Origin: Glandiceps talaboti
Lineage: Eukaryota > Hemichordata > Enteropneusta > Spengelidae
Assembly (NCBI RefSeq): GCF_964340395.1
Contig: NC_135566.1
Location: 19,833,797 to 19,897,796 of the forward strand
Direction of reading: 5' to 3'
DNA length: 64,000 bases
In this document: piece after piece, positions 28,122 to 41,379 of the stretch
Layout: every line of letters begins with the position of its first letter
Numbering within the stretch: the first letter of the stretch is position 1
Program-made: the position numbers and the translations under genes
Notes under the pieces: model-generated
The model's database searches: none
Told to the model about the DNA's origin: nothing
The model's input: the letters and a program-made list of their open reading frames with translations, nothing else

Positions 28122-28305
28122 ATGTCTGGCTCGTCTGCAACTACGACCGTAAGAAGCGGCCAAAGCAATGAATTTTTTGCTCGATTCGTCGAAATTTCGG
28201 AAGAAGAGCTGGCCAACATCGACTCTGACAAAGACTAAAAAAACAAAGGCAGTAATCAAGACAGCGGTAGGCATTTTGGAGGACTATTGCGCCGTCATTT
28301 ATTGA
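28122..28305 (+). pseudogene. N-terminal remnant of a Crypton/DUF3504-type protein
   Basis: From ATG 28,122 the frame reads 38 codons ending FFARFVEISEEELANIDSDK then D and a TAA. A shifted frame continues directly with KKTKAVIKTAVGILEDYCAV to a TGA at 28,303. Joined, this follows the pattern RFxxxSEEEL, DKDxKxTKxxxKxAVxxxxxY. That pattern is typical of the N-terminus of many invertebrate proteins with a Crypton-derived tyrosine-recombinase-like (DUF3504) domain. The frameshift lies at an A-run (28,237-28,244). No catalytic domain follows. The similarity is recognised by pattern only. Confidence 0.5.
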
Positions 28306-31281
28306 AAATTTATTGAAGCTCATATGGAGAAGTTTGTCATAATTATGTTAGTGTTCTGTGGTGTATGAAAAGTAAACAATTCGCCCTGACATAAAACTGT
28401 TGTTATGTGTTCGCTTCAACATTTTGACAGTATTGTAGCAATTTTTTCAATGAATTTTGGCAATGTTTGTCAATTTACAAATGTTCGCCATTACAATATG
28501 TTTCAGTTAGACATCATTGGAGACTTAGATAGAGCTAGTACAAAGTACATCAGGGTCACATGATCTTATGGTGGATGACCTTAAATAACCCTTCTGATTA
28601 CCCTATAGATAATTGACAGAGTGTTATTGATGTTTTTTTAATGATACCCACAGTATATATAATAAAGTACAATCATGACAATGTTAAGCTGCAGTAGACA
28701 GGGTCAAAGATCGAGCCTAAAGGGACGTCGTTCAGACTTGTACGAGTTTCTGTTCAATTTTTCACAAAAGGTGAAAAGATTAGATTGAAGTGTATTCAGT
28801 ACTGTCAAGCTATTACCAGAACCCATCAATAACGCAAACTTTATCAATACTCTATGATGCAATTTGCTTTTTACCTCATTATTAAAATAAGTTAAACTTA
28901 AAAGAAATTTCTCGCGGCATTTAATGTCTACAACAACAACACCAGCAGAATTGATTTTCAACTTAATAAATTGAAAATTATCATCAGTCATAATGTTTAG
29001 CTACAAAACAACGACGGAAACCAGGAACTTCTAAACTAAGCTTGAATTATATTTATTTGTTGGCCATTTTAAGGGTAATTAAGTTGATTGGATATATCCA
29101 TCAAAAAGGCATGATGATTTAAAATGTGTTGGTCTTTTCCATAATTCACAGTTTCAAGCCATACTTTGGAAAACATTAAAATGATATAAATGATCATGGT
29201 TGAAGGTACAAAGTTATAGAATAAAAGAAATAATTTATATATCCTCTTTCTAGATTCAAAATGGCCGCCAAACTACACATTCACTAGGGCTAGCAAACTG
29301 TGTGGACACCAAAAACTTGTAAACCATCGCATCGTGTGGTTACATACAGCATTTCTGGTTTTCCAGTAAACATGATTTCCATTATTTTCATCTTTTAAAG
29401 AAATTTGGCACACCTTTTTACACATATCTGTGCTCTTCGTGGGGACTTGCTTTGTTACTAATGTCATACCAAGAACTGCTGGTAAGATGGACTCCTAGGC
29501 TAGGATGCAATACTTTAACTACTTAACTTGGCAGCCATCTTGTGTTGTATTTCATACATGTATTTAGTCATTATATGTATATATTTCGAGTTATTAAATA
29601 AGTTGCAACAGGGCAGTTAATTTCACTAACAATTTTATGAGATTCAATTGTTGTTAATTCGCATTCATTGCATGATTGTGAATTATATTTAATAGCAATA
29701 TTATGTTCAGGCTTTTTTACATTACAATACGTCCAATACAATTAATAATAATTTGTATTTACAGAGAAGTCGATAATTCAACACTTTTAATTTATGTCTG
29801 TGAAATATGTGACTTTTGAAAAATAATTAGTTTTACGTACAGATGTCTTCTGTATATAATATTATATAATATTTTGAAAGGACTATAAAGACTATATCAC
29901 AACATAGATGAATATGACTGGCTCGGTGGCACGTACAGAATTACAACTGGGATGTACCAATATACATTTAAATTGATAATAAATGATTCTTTCAATCTGA
30001 ACTGTATGACGTTACTCGTTGATGTGGGATGTGATGATGGAAACAACCTCCACGATTGTTTCCAAGGTAACCATTAAAACCACTCTTACAACCAAAATGG
30101 GATTAGGGTCGGTCGTACAAGCTAAGTGCGAAGAGATGGCACGTATACCTATAAGCGAGGAGAACTTCCCTTGGTAGTGTACATGTGAACAGCGTAGCAC
30201 GACCGAACCGTCGTGCTAAATTACATTAAGTAGTTACGTGCTACACATGTTGCTTCGGCTTAGATGGTAATATACTTTTACATGCTCCGATAAAATACCT
30301 CTAATAGGTGAAGAGATCGTTCAAACACACAATTCAACAAGGTCTATAAGAGTACTGTACATACTATCATGAAATATTAAACTTTTCCAAGGTCGTTAAA
30401 GGTGTTATTGTTTGCAGTAATTGTATCATGAAAGAGTTTGATACCTAGTTCGTAAAGGTTTGACCTTTAACCTGTGATCTATGTTATCCAACTTTTAATG
30501 GTCAAGATTAGGAGTAGATTTATGACGGGTGTTTTGTTTTGTAAAACGACTTTTCAGGTCTCTGAAATTCAAATTCAAATAATTTCTAACAGATCACTTA
30601 ATAAAGTGATACATAGCATTAATAATCAAAACTAGGCATGCTCAAACGCAAAGGATTGTGGGATTATTGTAAATGCCGAAATATGCAGATATGATACCTA
30701 ATCTGAAGTAATCGGAAGTATAGCCCTCCTGTAAAGATTTGAAGAATGTCTCTCCCCAAAGACATGTATACAATGAAGCCCATAGGAATAAGTCTGGTAA
30801 AAATGTGATATCCCACTTCCCGTTTAATGCTAATTTTCTATGGGCTTCATACACTCTTGTACGGTGAAATTCACAATACGTATAAATAGTACGTGTAATA
30901 GTATTTCTGACAATTTATTTTTGTTTGGTATTTTCGTGTATTCCCACACACTCTCATAATATCAAACTAAATGGCCATCACAGTGTTCACAGAATTTTCA
31001 TCATATCCATCTAATAGAAGACAATATATTGGCACACATTACTGTTTTAAATGTATCACATAGTAAATGGCTTGAAAATAAACTTATAAAATACACAAAT
31101 TCATAAACCTATCTACTCATAAACGAATCCAACTATGATTTGTATTTTAATAAAAATAGACTTTTTATGTGTAAAGGAAGCTAATGGTTTAGACAGGTAC
31201 GGTTGCAGTGGTCGTGAAAACGTCGCTTTGGTCTTTTTCTTGCTTTGTACGGATTTTTACTATAGTTTGCTATTTTCTGCT
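28306..31281. other. Intergenic, no supported gene
   Basis: AT-rich sequence with short chance ORFs. A weak inverted pair (AAAATGGCCGCCAA at about 29,258 and TTGGCAGCCATCTTG at 29,527) might mark a decayed MITE. Confidence 0.4.
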
Positions 31282-33500
31282 TACACAAAACACAGTGACT
31301 ATAAACATTCCACTTCTAGTATCTATGTTATATATTACACAAAACACAGTGACTATAAACATTCCACTTCCAGTCTATGTTATATATTACACAAAACATG
31401 GTGACTCCAAACATTCCACTTCTAGTATCTATGTTATATATTACACAAAACACAGTGACTCCAAACATTCCACTTCCAGTATCTATGTTATATATTTCAC
31501 AAAACACAGTGACTATAAACATTCCACTTCCAGTATCTATGTTATATATTTCACAAAACACAGTTACTATAAACATTCCACTTCTAGTATCTATGTTATA
31601 TATTACACAAAACACAGTGACTCCAAACATTCCACTTCTAGTATCTATGTTATATATTACACAAAACACAGTGACTATAAACATTCCACTTCCAGTATCT
31701 ATGTTATATATTACACAAAACACAGTGACTGTAAACATTCCACTTCCAGTATCAATGTTATATATTACACAAAACACAGTGACTATAAACATTCCACTTC
31801 CTGTATCTATGTTATATATTACACAAAACACAGTGACTCCAAACATTCCACTTCTAGTATCTATGTTATATATTACACAACACACAGTGGCTGTAAACAT
31901 TCCACTTCCTGTATCTATGTTATATATTACACAAAACACAGTGACTCCAAACATTCCACTTCCAGTATCTATGTTATATATTACACAACACACACTGACT
32001 ATACACATTCCACTTCTAGTATCTATATATTACACAAAACACAGTGACTCCAAACATTCCACTTCCAGTATCTATGTTATATATTGCACAAAACACAGTG
32101 ACTATAAACATTCCACTTCCAGTATCTATGTTATATATTACACAAAACACAGTGACTATAAACATTCCACTTCCAGTATCTATGTTATATATTACACAAA
32201 ACACAGTGACTCCAAACATTCCACTTCCAGTATCTATGTTATATATTACGCAAAACACAGTGACTCCAAACATTCCACTTCCAGTATCTATGTTATATAT
32301 TACACAACACAGAGTGACTATAAACATTCCACTTCCAGTATCTATGTTATATATTACACAACACAGAGTGACTATAAACATTCCACTTCCAGTATCTATG
32401 TTATATATTACATAAAACACAGTGACTGTAAACATTCCACTTCTAGTATCTATGTTATATATTACATAAAACACAGTGACTGTAAACATTCCACTTCTAG
32501 TATCTATGTTATATATTACACAAAACACAGTGACTCCAAACATTCCACTTCCTGTATCTATGTTATATATTACACAAAACACAGTGACTCCAAACATTCC
32601 ACTTCTAGTATCTATGTTATATATTACACAACACACAGTGACTGTAAACATTCCACTTCTAGTATCTATGTTATATATTACACAAAACACAGTGACTCCA
32701 AACATTCCACTTCTAGTATCTATGTTATATATTACACAAAACGCAGTGACTCCAAACATTCCACTTCCTGTATCTATGTTATATATTACACAAAACACAG
32801 TGACTATAAACATTCCACTTCCTGTATCTATGTTATATATTACACAAAACACAGTGACTCCAAATATTCCACTTCCAGTATCTATATGTTATATATTACA
32901 CAAAACACAGTGACTCCAAACATTCCACTTCCTGTATCTATGTTATATATTTCACAAAACACAGTGACTATAAATATTCCACTTCCAGTATCTATATGTT
33001 ATATATTACACAAAACACGGTGACTCCAAACATTCCACTTCCTGTATCTATGTTATATATTTCACAAAACACAGTGACTCCAAACATTCCACTTCCAGTA
33101 TCTATATGTTATATATTACACAAAACACAGTGACTCCAAACATTCCACTTCCAGTATCTATATGTTGTATATTACACAAAACACAGTGACTCCAAACATT
33201 CCACTTCAAGTATCTATGTTATATATTTCACAAAACACAGTGACTATAAACATTCCACTTCCAGTATCTATGTTATATATTTCACAAAACACAGTGACTG
33301 TAAACATTCCACTTCCAGTATCTATGTTATATATTACACAAAACACAGTGACTGTAAACATTCTACTTCCAGTATCTATGTTATATATTTCACAAAACAC
33401 AGTGACTGTAAACATTCCACTTCTAGTATCTATGTTATATATTACACAAAACACAGTGACTATAAACATTCCACGTCCAGTATTATGTTATACACAAATA
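31282..33500. repeat. 54-bp minisatellite, about 41 copies
   Basis: The unit reads ACACAAAACACAGTGACTAT, AAACATTCCACTTCCAGTAT, CTATGTTATATATT. Common variants are CCA for TAT/TGT after GTGACT, TCTAG/TCCTG for TCCAG, and TTCACA for TACACA. A few units have a 2-bp ATATGTT insertion that changes frame. Because 54 is 18 codons, several frames on both strands stay open for hundreds of codons. None has independent coding support. Confidence 0.97.
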
Positions 33501-35070
33501 TATTATGACTTTATTTTATTTTTCTACGTGCTGAAGCAGTTGTATTAAGCTATTTGTCAATGAATGCAAACACATAACAGTTGTACAAGAGGTCAAACAT
33601 ATAAATGCATACAGGAAAGATAAAATCAGTCTCAACTGTTGTCCCCGTTACCGTAATTCTGAATCAAAGTTAAAACTATTTGACAGAGCAACACTTTGCA
33701 TTTTTGCGGATGACCTACGGTATTGTATTAGGAAAAAAATAATCGAGTCCGAAGATGATTTTTATTTGTTCATTTACCGTAACCTCAACATTTCTGTACA
33801 AAAAAAGTTATTCCTATTGATGTCCCATGGATCACCACTTCTTTAAACACTTGAAAGAGGAGTCTTCATTATTCTTAACATTAATACTGCTCATATATTT
33901 TTTTGCATTTACTCATTTAAAGTTTACCGCTTGGAAAATGAAAAAAACAACTTAAACCAATAAAATGAAAATACAAGTGTATTGTGTACATGTGGTCAAT
34001 TCATAATCATATTTGTTAGCCGTTTGTGTTCCTTAGAAAAGAAAATTAAAGTCAGAAGGAAACTGTAAACCATTTCTTGTATTTAATTAGGACCCGATTT
34101 CCAGCAATAAATGATAGTTTTCGCTCAGAAACGCGCTTGTGGGGTCGCCATCTTACAATCAGTGATGTTGGGATTGTTTTTAATACTGTCATAGAGGGGG
34201 TCAATTTTTTATTATTTCGCGATATTGAAGAAATGTATGGTCTGTCAGGTCATGGAAACACATAATTAATTAAGAGAACACAGAGTATAAACAAGTTAAA
34301 TAGTCCCCTTGGGCCTCCCGCTGATCATATTTTAATTAACTAACCCACAATTAATTAATGGTAAATTGCGATGTTTTGGGTGAAATCGGTTTTAGAACTG
34401 CACAGTACACTCACTGACAGTTTCACCCCACTCGTAAACAAGTATGGTATTGAATGCAAAATGAAGCAACCTCGTCATATTGTTAAAATGCATTTTTGAT
34501 GGAACGATTTATCACCGATAACTCATTTGCAGGAAGTTCACCTATTTAGACGAATGATACACTGTCTAGTAATGGTTTGGCGGGCTTATCTGTCATTGTG
34601 AAACACAAATGAAAAAGAAATAGTGCTCCCACGACTCCTACCTATAGAATAGTACGATAACTGGGATTGGTCAAATAATCTTGTTATAAAACTGATAAAG
34701 GTATTAAACAACGTAATCCATAATGCCGAGTTGTTAATACTTATACCTTAGCATATATAAAAATTCCGTCTATGTCTTGTACATTTGCAGAAGCAATGAA
34801 CTACGGCATCAGGGCTATTAATTACAAAATTCATATTTCATAACGACTAACTAAAATTATTGGGCTAGAAGACCGAATTAAATCCATACGAAACGTAAAC
34901 GATATATAGTATTTATTTTATACGGGTACATGTCTTACAGTGAAAGGTCGGCAAGTCAAGGTTTTACATCATTACAAACATTTCATATTGGTAATCATGC
35001 ATTTCCTAATTAAGTAATTGATTTCTCAATAACTTCATTATCTATTAATATAAAGTCTTCCTGTATGTAA
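33501..35070. other. Intergenic, nothing recognised
   Basis: AT-rich sequence. A 62-codon ORF at 34,077-34,265 is unrecognised. Confidence 0.4.
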
Positions 35071-35074
35071 TTTG

Positions 35075-35075
<1 letters not shown>

Positions 35076-35151
<76 letters not shown>

Positions 35152-35218
35152 GCGTGCGTGCGTGCGTGCGTGTATGTATGTATGTATGTATGTATGTATG
35201 TATGTATGTATGTATGTC
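35076..35218. repeat. Compound (GT)n-(CTGT)n-(GCGT)n-(ATGT)n microsatellite
   Basis: GT units to 35,110, CTGT units 35,115-35,151, GCGT units, then ATGT units. Each step is a one-base change of the repeat unit. Confidence 0.95.
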
Positions 35219-35257
35219 TTTATGGATCTAGTTATGTATCTGTATTTATTTTTCATA

Positions 35258-35418
35258 CATTCATTAAGGCATTCTTACATTCATTCGGTCTGTCGTTCGT
35301 TCGTTTGTTTGTTCGTTTGTTCATTCGTTCGTTCGTTCATTCATTCATTCATTCATTCATTCATTCATTCATGCATTCATTTATGCATTCACTTACTTAC
35401 TCATTTATTCATTCATTG
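35258..35418. repeat. (CATT)n/(CGTT)n imperfect tetranucleotide tract
   Basis: CATT, CGTT, TGTT and ACTT tetramers run with interruptions. The cleanest CATT section is about 35,336-35,371. Confidence 0.85.
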
Positions 35419-38400
35419 AATTTATCCAAATAATAAACTATCATGAGCCATCGGCATATAAGAAATCACCACAGATATTTAGAAATGACACCAAGTTAGG
35501 TCATTAGATTACCATGGTGTTCTATATTGCACCTATACTTCCCATGCCAACCCGTAGCTTAATTATACCAACGTCACATTGCTGAATGTCAAAGAGGTTA
35601 TTCTCATGATAAATCTTTCATAATCATCAACATAATATAGTAATAGTTTTAGTTTATGAACACCTTAGCTTGTCGTCAGTAAGTTTCCAATGTAGGGTAA
35701 TCCATACATGTATATAACGTATATAGAACAAAGGTAGTGACAGTCTAAATGGAGTGAGATTTACAAAGGAAAAGAGTAACGTTCTTGCGTGATTCAAATT
35801 CTAGGCATTTAGAGATTAGAGTACTCTCAATCATCATTATATCACAGGTCTTGTCAACTCTGCCACTGTCTCCTTGGAAAATAAATCATTTCGTGAGAAA
35901 GCTAGTAGACAGATGAGAAAGATGGCGTCATGTAGTGAGACTGAATAAAAAACGACAGACGCATAAAAAGGATTCCTTCAAGGCAACTGTCATTAGTCAG
36001 TGTCACGACAGACATGAAAATTGCGCCGTGATAGTGGAATAAAGGAACAAATAGGCGTACAAGTTGTACAAATGTCCAACAGGAACTACGTTGTGACTAT
36101 GTAATCGGATTTTTTAATCTATACTGTCTGTAACCGAAATCTCGGTTGGATGATCTCATTGCAATCTGCTAGCTCCAGAATGGTAACCCAATACAAAATG
36201 TACATTCCTTTTATTTATCATATCGATTAGCGAATGTTGGGACACACTTAAGGTATGTTTATTTAGAGATTGATACACATGGAATGAAGAAGACTGAACT
36301 GCAATAAATTCAATATCCTCAAACATAACGCATGCGCATTGCTGTTTGACCAAATAATCCAGTGCTCATCTTTACCTCGCTCTAAGTACTTCAATAAATC
36401 TCCATTTATATCTCTAGTTCATGTATGTTGTTTTAGTTATTTGTCATGGTAATTTGTCTAAATGGAAAGTGTTGACTTTCGATCAGCAGAGAAGCCTGTT
36501 CAAGGTTTCCGTTAGTTTTCCTCGTCATATACTTGTGCATTAATATTTCGTGTTTAATATGCATGACCCAAACACGTCTAAAAAAAACCATGCAGACATG
36601 TTTCAGCCAAGAGTGTAATAAAAACTTTGTGATTTGTCAGTTTGTATTCGATATCCATGAAAACGTGAAAGCTTGTTTTTCGGCATTTCCTAGTTTGCCA
36701 GAGAAAATTTGGTTGAGAACAGTAATTATTTATTAAAGTAAATCACACTCAAATCGAATATGGATTATATGCCTCTAATTAACAGGGATTGGAGAGTCTC
36801 GGTTTTGAGCTGAGTGAAGTCGGACGTTAAACAATCTAGTTATGCTGGCAGAATAATAATATCCCACAAAATGAGTGAAGACACCTAGTATAAGGGAAGA
36901 CAACTAGTATAAGGGAGGACATGATATGAGGGAAGACATCTGATGTGAGGAAAGATATCTGATGTGAGGTAAGACACCTGAATCGAGTCCTGTGTATCAT
37001 ACAGAAACTGGACCATCGAAGAAATTAGGGACTGTGGGACAAATGTGGTCGCCATTCAGTCAAATATGATCTAGAGAATTAAAATAACATGCACATGCCC
37101 CTATACTATAAGCCAAGTGATGTATCACATTTGTGCTAAGTTTGAATCAAATTGTCTTGTGTGCGCATGTCAGGGACAAGAATGGACACCATGCACATGG
37201 AAGTAATCTTGAGGACATGCAAGACCATTACGGCACTCTCCTTGAACGTGGCATGTCACGTGGTATATCTGATCGGGATAATGCACACGTAGATGAGGCG
37301 ATTAGAAATCCACATTTTGGGCATACACTGGTCAACTCCTCCCAAGATGCCACTACTAGCAATATGATAGAAAAAACAGTTGTATAAAAAGTTTAGTTTC
37401 ATATAAATAACAATGGACGATGTGAGATTTTCCAAAACACAGAGACAAGGATGAACTGTACACTAGATTGTTTAACTGTTTGACCTAGGTCGAAGAATCA
37501 GAGTTGCTGTGACAGCATAGTTTATGAGTCACATGATGTAATGTATCTATACAAATGAGAAACCATAAAATCACAAATGGTAGAACGCTATATCAATTTC
37601 GGCTAAAATTTATACTTCTATGTCTCAAATATCATACAATCAGCTATCGAATTCGTATTTTAACCCCCTCATGTGATTTGTATGACCTTTCTGAAAAGCT
37701 CAGACAATGAAACCTATTACAGCAAACATTGATAATGTTCTATTTTTACATTATATATTTATATATTTTATAAGTGATATGTGATATTGACGTACACAAA
37801 CCTCTGTAACCTAGTTGTGGTATCTAGAACAGACTTGCATCGCGATTTATTTGAAACAAGTCACGTCTTCTTAAAGACCAGAGAGTCAATCCCAGCTTGT
37901 CGAATAGCCACAAGGATTACATAGGATTATTTTTTTAAACTGTGTTCACACCTACATTTCAATCCACAATGAGCCTTAAAACATGAAGTACTTTTATTAG
38001 AGCTTACAAGAAAGACCATACCATATTATTAGGTAAAATGTGTTTTTCTAAGTATATAAATTGCCTGTCTGAATTGCATGCTAATTAACCAGTATTATTA
38101 CACATTGTTCGGAAATAAATAAATGAAGTAGAGAAAGTGGGTTAGTGGACCATATCACTTTACGAGACGCCATTCATTTACATAATTACATTATCGGATA
38201 TCCATGTGTCACAGACAATATGCGTAAACAAATAGTTTTCCAAAATGTATTTTAATTATCGATTTAAAAAAATATATATATATATGCTTCTGATAAAATC
38301 GTGGCCTTCAAATTTCGATAACTTGTCGATTATATATTCTTCAACATGGACAACAATCATAGCACTTGAGCATCTCTGTGGAGATGAAGTTTGCGAACAA

Positions 38401-38678
38401 TTCGGTTTATCGATTTATGGGTGGGCTATAATTTTCCATGTCTGAACAACTTGTATGAGGAAAAGAAGACTGAATACGTGCATAGTGACTACAGGGACAT
38501 TTCATAATTGAATGATATCAAATACTGTTATTCTGAAAAACAGCTATTATTCAATTGTCTTAAAGTACAGACATATAATCTTTGATGATTATAAATATTG
38601 ATACAAAAATGTCAATCTGATAATTATCATGGTGCCATGGTGTTGTCGTATTTACCAAAATGTATGTCTATCTGACGG
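35419..38678. other. Intergenic, no firmly supported gene
   Basis: The reading frame around 37,170-37,387 (plus) has a charged, protein-like composition (RDKNGHHAHGSNLEDMQDHY) but no ATG of its own before the charged stretch and no recognised family. Other ORFs look like chance. Confidence 0.35.
36875..36980. repeat. Degenerate 20-bp tandem repeat, about 5 copies
   Basis: Variants of AGTATAAGGGAAGACAACT and TGATGTGAGGAAAGATATC recur at roughly 20-bp spacing. Confidence 0.7.
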
Positions 38679-38868
38679 TATGTATGTATGTATGTATGTA
38701 TGTATGTATGTATGTATGTGTGTATGTATGTATGCATGCATGTATGTATGTATGTATGTATGTATGTATGTATGTATGTATGTATTTATTTATTTATGTA
38801 TGTGTGTGCATGTATGTATGTATGTATGTATGTATGTATGTATGTATGTATGTATGTATGTATGTATG
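38679..38868. repeat. (ATGT)n microsatellite, left of the hAT-like element
   Basis: ATGT units with a few GTGT, GCAT and TTAT interruptions, stopping exactly at the CAGGGCCGTAGCC terminus. Confidence 0.95.
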
Positions 38869-40540
38869 CAGGGCCGTAGCCTGACCAAATTGCCAAGGGG
38901 GGCAGAACTTTGTCTTGGTGCAATCATGCATTTAAAATTTAGAAAAGTGCTAATTTACATACATTTGCATGCAATTTACATAAAATATATTTTAGCATAC
39001 GCAATTAAATATCATATGTAAGGTCAGAAAACATAAAAAATGCTTGTCAACGGGTAACCTAACCAATCACATTGGGTAAGTAAGGATAAAACAAACCATA
39101 TATAATGACAGCAAAATATTTCAGGTCGAGTTTAGATAGAACTTATTCAGTCATCTTGATACTATCTCATGTAATTTGTCTGCATAGCTACAGTTAGGAA
39201 ATGTACACAATTTAAACAAATGGTGTAGTTCCTCGCACCCTCTCTTCTAAAAAAAATATTAAACCCCGCCAAATGAAACTCAAGCATTATTTTAGCCACC
39301 CCTTCTCAGGCTTCTGTCACCTACACTACAGTGGAGATATAAAATCATATGGTACAATGATGCATTGGAAGGAGACAACTCCAAATGTGAAAAACAATTG
39401 AAAATAAGACAGTGTAGGAGGCCATTTAGAGGCATAAAATATCAAACCATAGACATAATAAAATACCAGAATTGAAACAATTATGCTATGTATATTACAT
39501 ATTATCTGGAAGTGGCAAAGCTGAAAGATATTGTGCGAATGTGCACATGGTAAATGACTTCTCCTAAAGTTTAATTTCGTTCCAAAGAATCCCGAATAAA
39601 GAGCAAAACATTTCAAGACTTTCAGACTTTTGATGGCCCAATGGTCGGAAACGTTTGTTCAATTCTTTTTAGTGCACATTGGATATTTAATCTCAATTCA
39701 TGCTTGTATGCAACATCAGAGCCAAGTAAACCACTGTATAATATATTATATAATTTGGAATAGACTCAAATGTATATTGTTACATGTACTATTCAGAAAA
39801 TATAGCTTTTTCATTTTTTCTGGCCTGATGTCGTATCTTTCAAAGTAGTTGCCGAAAAGATGTCACATTCAAAGTAAAAAAAATGGATGGTGCTTTCTCA
39901 AATAAGTAACACAACAAAATAATCATTTTCTTTACCGAACTCCCAAAACTGTTATGGCCTCGTTTATGTCGAACCCAAGGTGAACTCAGTGAATTCTCCT
40001 TGTCATTATCATTATTATAATGGAAATTGAAGTTTGGATTTTGATGTCGAAGGTACAGCTCTGTTTACAAATTCAGGGCCATGCTTTCCATAGCAAATTG
40101 TCGCTTCAAAATGAATTGCGGAATAACGCTAGTGTCAGTGTGCAATGAGATAATTTAATATATCAAACAACATTTTAACCAAATATTCCAACAAGAGATC
40201 TGCCGTTTTATCAGCATGAAATGTTTTAATGAACAAGATGTAAATGAGACCGAGAGCATCTTCGGAGTCACAAGTCACTGCATGCAGCATAGCAGGCATC
40301 CTCACGTTGAACGACTTTTTCCGTCTTTTTTTTGAGTTTCACTCGCTGACATTATAATTGCGACTTGCAATCTTCAAATGAAGGAGACTTTCAAGACTAC
40401 TGTTACTCGCGGAAAATGCACAGTGCATGTGCACACTTCTTTTGTACTTTCCCGCGCAAAAATGTTTTAATTTGCTGCAAAATGTTACAATTTTTAACAG
40501 GACACATTTTAATTCAAAGTTAAACCAGCGTACAATAGCG

Positions 40541-41055
40541 ATTCATTCATTCATTCATATTATGTACAGCTTTGAAGGCTAAAAGCCTATGAGCCGATCA
40601 AAGGTAAAAAAAAAATCTAATGTTCAACAGTCCATAGTCCAAAGTTCCACGAATAGTAACATGTATATAAATCAAACACTATCCAAGTTTATGTTAATGA
40701 TGTATTTGTATTCAGCCCAGTGACTGTCTAGAGTGTTTTTGAAAGAGTTGATAGTATTCGCTGTAACAATTTTTGTTGGCAGTTTATTCCATGCATTGAT
40801 GATCCGGTTTGGAAAAAAGTTGGCACGAGTTGACTTCTGACACAAAGACTTCCGAAGTTTCAATGGGTGGCCTCTCGTGGCACTATGTGTTTCGCATTGG
40901 AAAAAATGCTGGTTCGCAGAGTATTTACCATGAAGATACTTCCATACTTCTATCATATCGCCCCGCATCCTTCTGTACGACATACTGGGAATATCTAAGC
41001 GTGTCAAACGTTCACTGTAGCTCAGGTCTCTCATTCCTCCAATTAATAGCGATAT
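40541..41055 (-). mobile_element. 5'-truncated CR1-like non-LTR retrotransposon
   Basis: Minus-strand order is the C-terminal end of the reverse transcriptase ORF, a short 3'UTR (GGCTCATAGGCTTTTAGCC, then CTTCAAAGCTGTACAT), and a terminal ATGA/GAAT microsatellite tail at 40,541-40,558. The tail, with the AGGCTTTTAGCCTTCAAAGC and GTACAT context, is typical of CR1/L2-group 3' ends. 5' truncation is expected from incomplete reverse transcription. Confidence 0.8.
40672..41055 (-). pseudogene. C-terminal fragment of a CR1-type reverse transcriptase
   Basis: About 128 codons remain open to a TAA at 40,672. Recognisable in order are LSYSERLTRLDIPSMSYRR, RGDMIEVWKYLHGKY, TRGHPLKLRKSLCQKSTRAN, FFPNRIINAWNKLP and NSFKNTLDSHW. 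These form the conserved region after the RT thumb in CR1/Jockey-group elements. The RT palm with its YxDD motif and the endonuclease are absent. The fragment cannot transpose by itself. The open frame suggests fairly recent insertion. Confidence 0.85.
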
Positions 41056-41268
41056 AAGATACATATTAGCCATGAGTCAGTGTACAGTTAATTTAGTGAA
41101 CTAACCATTGAAATCGCGCATGCTAGGAATTGTCACGTAAATAACGATTTTAATAGCATTGCTATGTATTCAAAAAGTAGCTTTTCTTCTTTCTTTTTTT
41201 CCAAAATCTCAGGGGGGGGGGGGGGGCAGCTGCCCCCTTGCCCCCCCCCCCGCAGGCTACGGTACTGG

Positions 41269-41379
41269 TATGTATGTATGTATGTATGTATGTATGTATG
41301 TATGTATGTATGTATGTATGTATTTGTGTATGTGTGTGCATGCATGTATGTATGTATGTATGTATGTATGTATGTATGT
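41269..41379. repeat. (ATGT)n microsatellite, right of the hAT-like element
   Basis: ATGT units with a TTGTGTATGTGTGTGCATGC interruption. It starts at the CGGTACTGG terminus. Confidence 0.95.

Larger units (their letters stand above)
38869..41268. mobile_element. hAT-like DNA element inserted into an ATGT microsatellite
   Basis: The left terminus is CAGGGCCGTAGCCTG followed by a G-rich stretch (GGGGGGCAG). The reverse complement of the right terminus is CCAGTACCGTAGCCTG followed by a long G tract and GGGGGCAGCTGCC. CAGGG...CCGTAGCC ends are common in hAT-type elements of marine animals. ATGT microsatellite abuts both ends. TATGTATG flanks each side, which fits an 8-bp target duplication but is not decisive in a 4-bp repeat. 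The body carries a CR1 fragment (40,541-41,055) and no transposase frame, so it is a non-autonomous or decayed copy. Two unrelated element ends is the alternative. Confidence 0.65.

Noticed and set aside
29258-29542. Possible MITE with AAATGGC(C/T)GCCAA inverted ends
   Set aside because: Only about 14 bp match, the interior shows no symmetry, and there is no clear target duplication. Kept only as a note.
31377-33023. 548-codon plus frame and long minus frames in the 54-bp array
   Set aside because: Several overlapping frames are open on both strands at once, which is what a stop-poor repeat gives.
31282-33500. CRISPR-like array
   Set aside because: Units are contiguous with no unique spacers, and the genome is eukaryotic.
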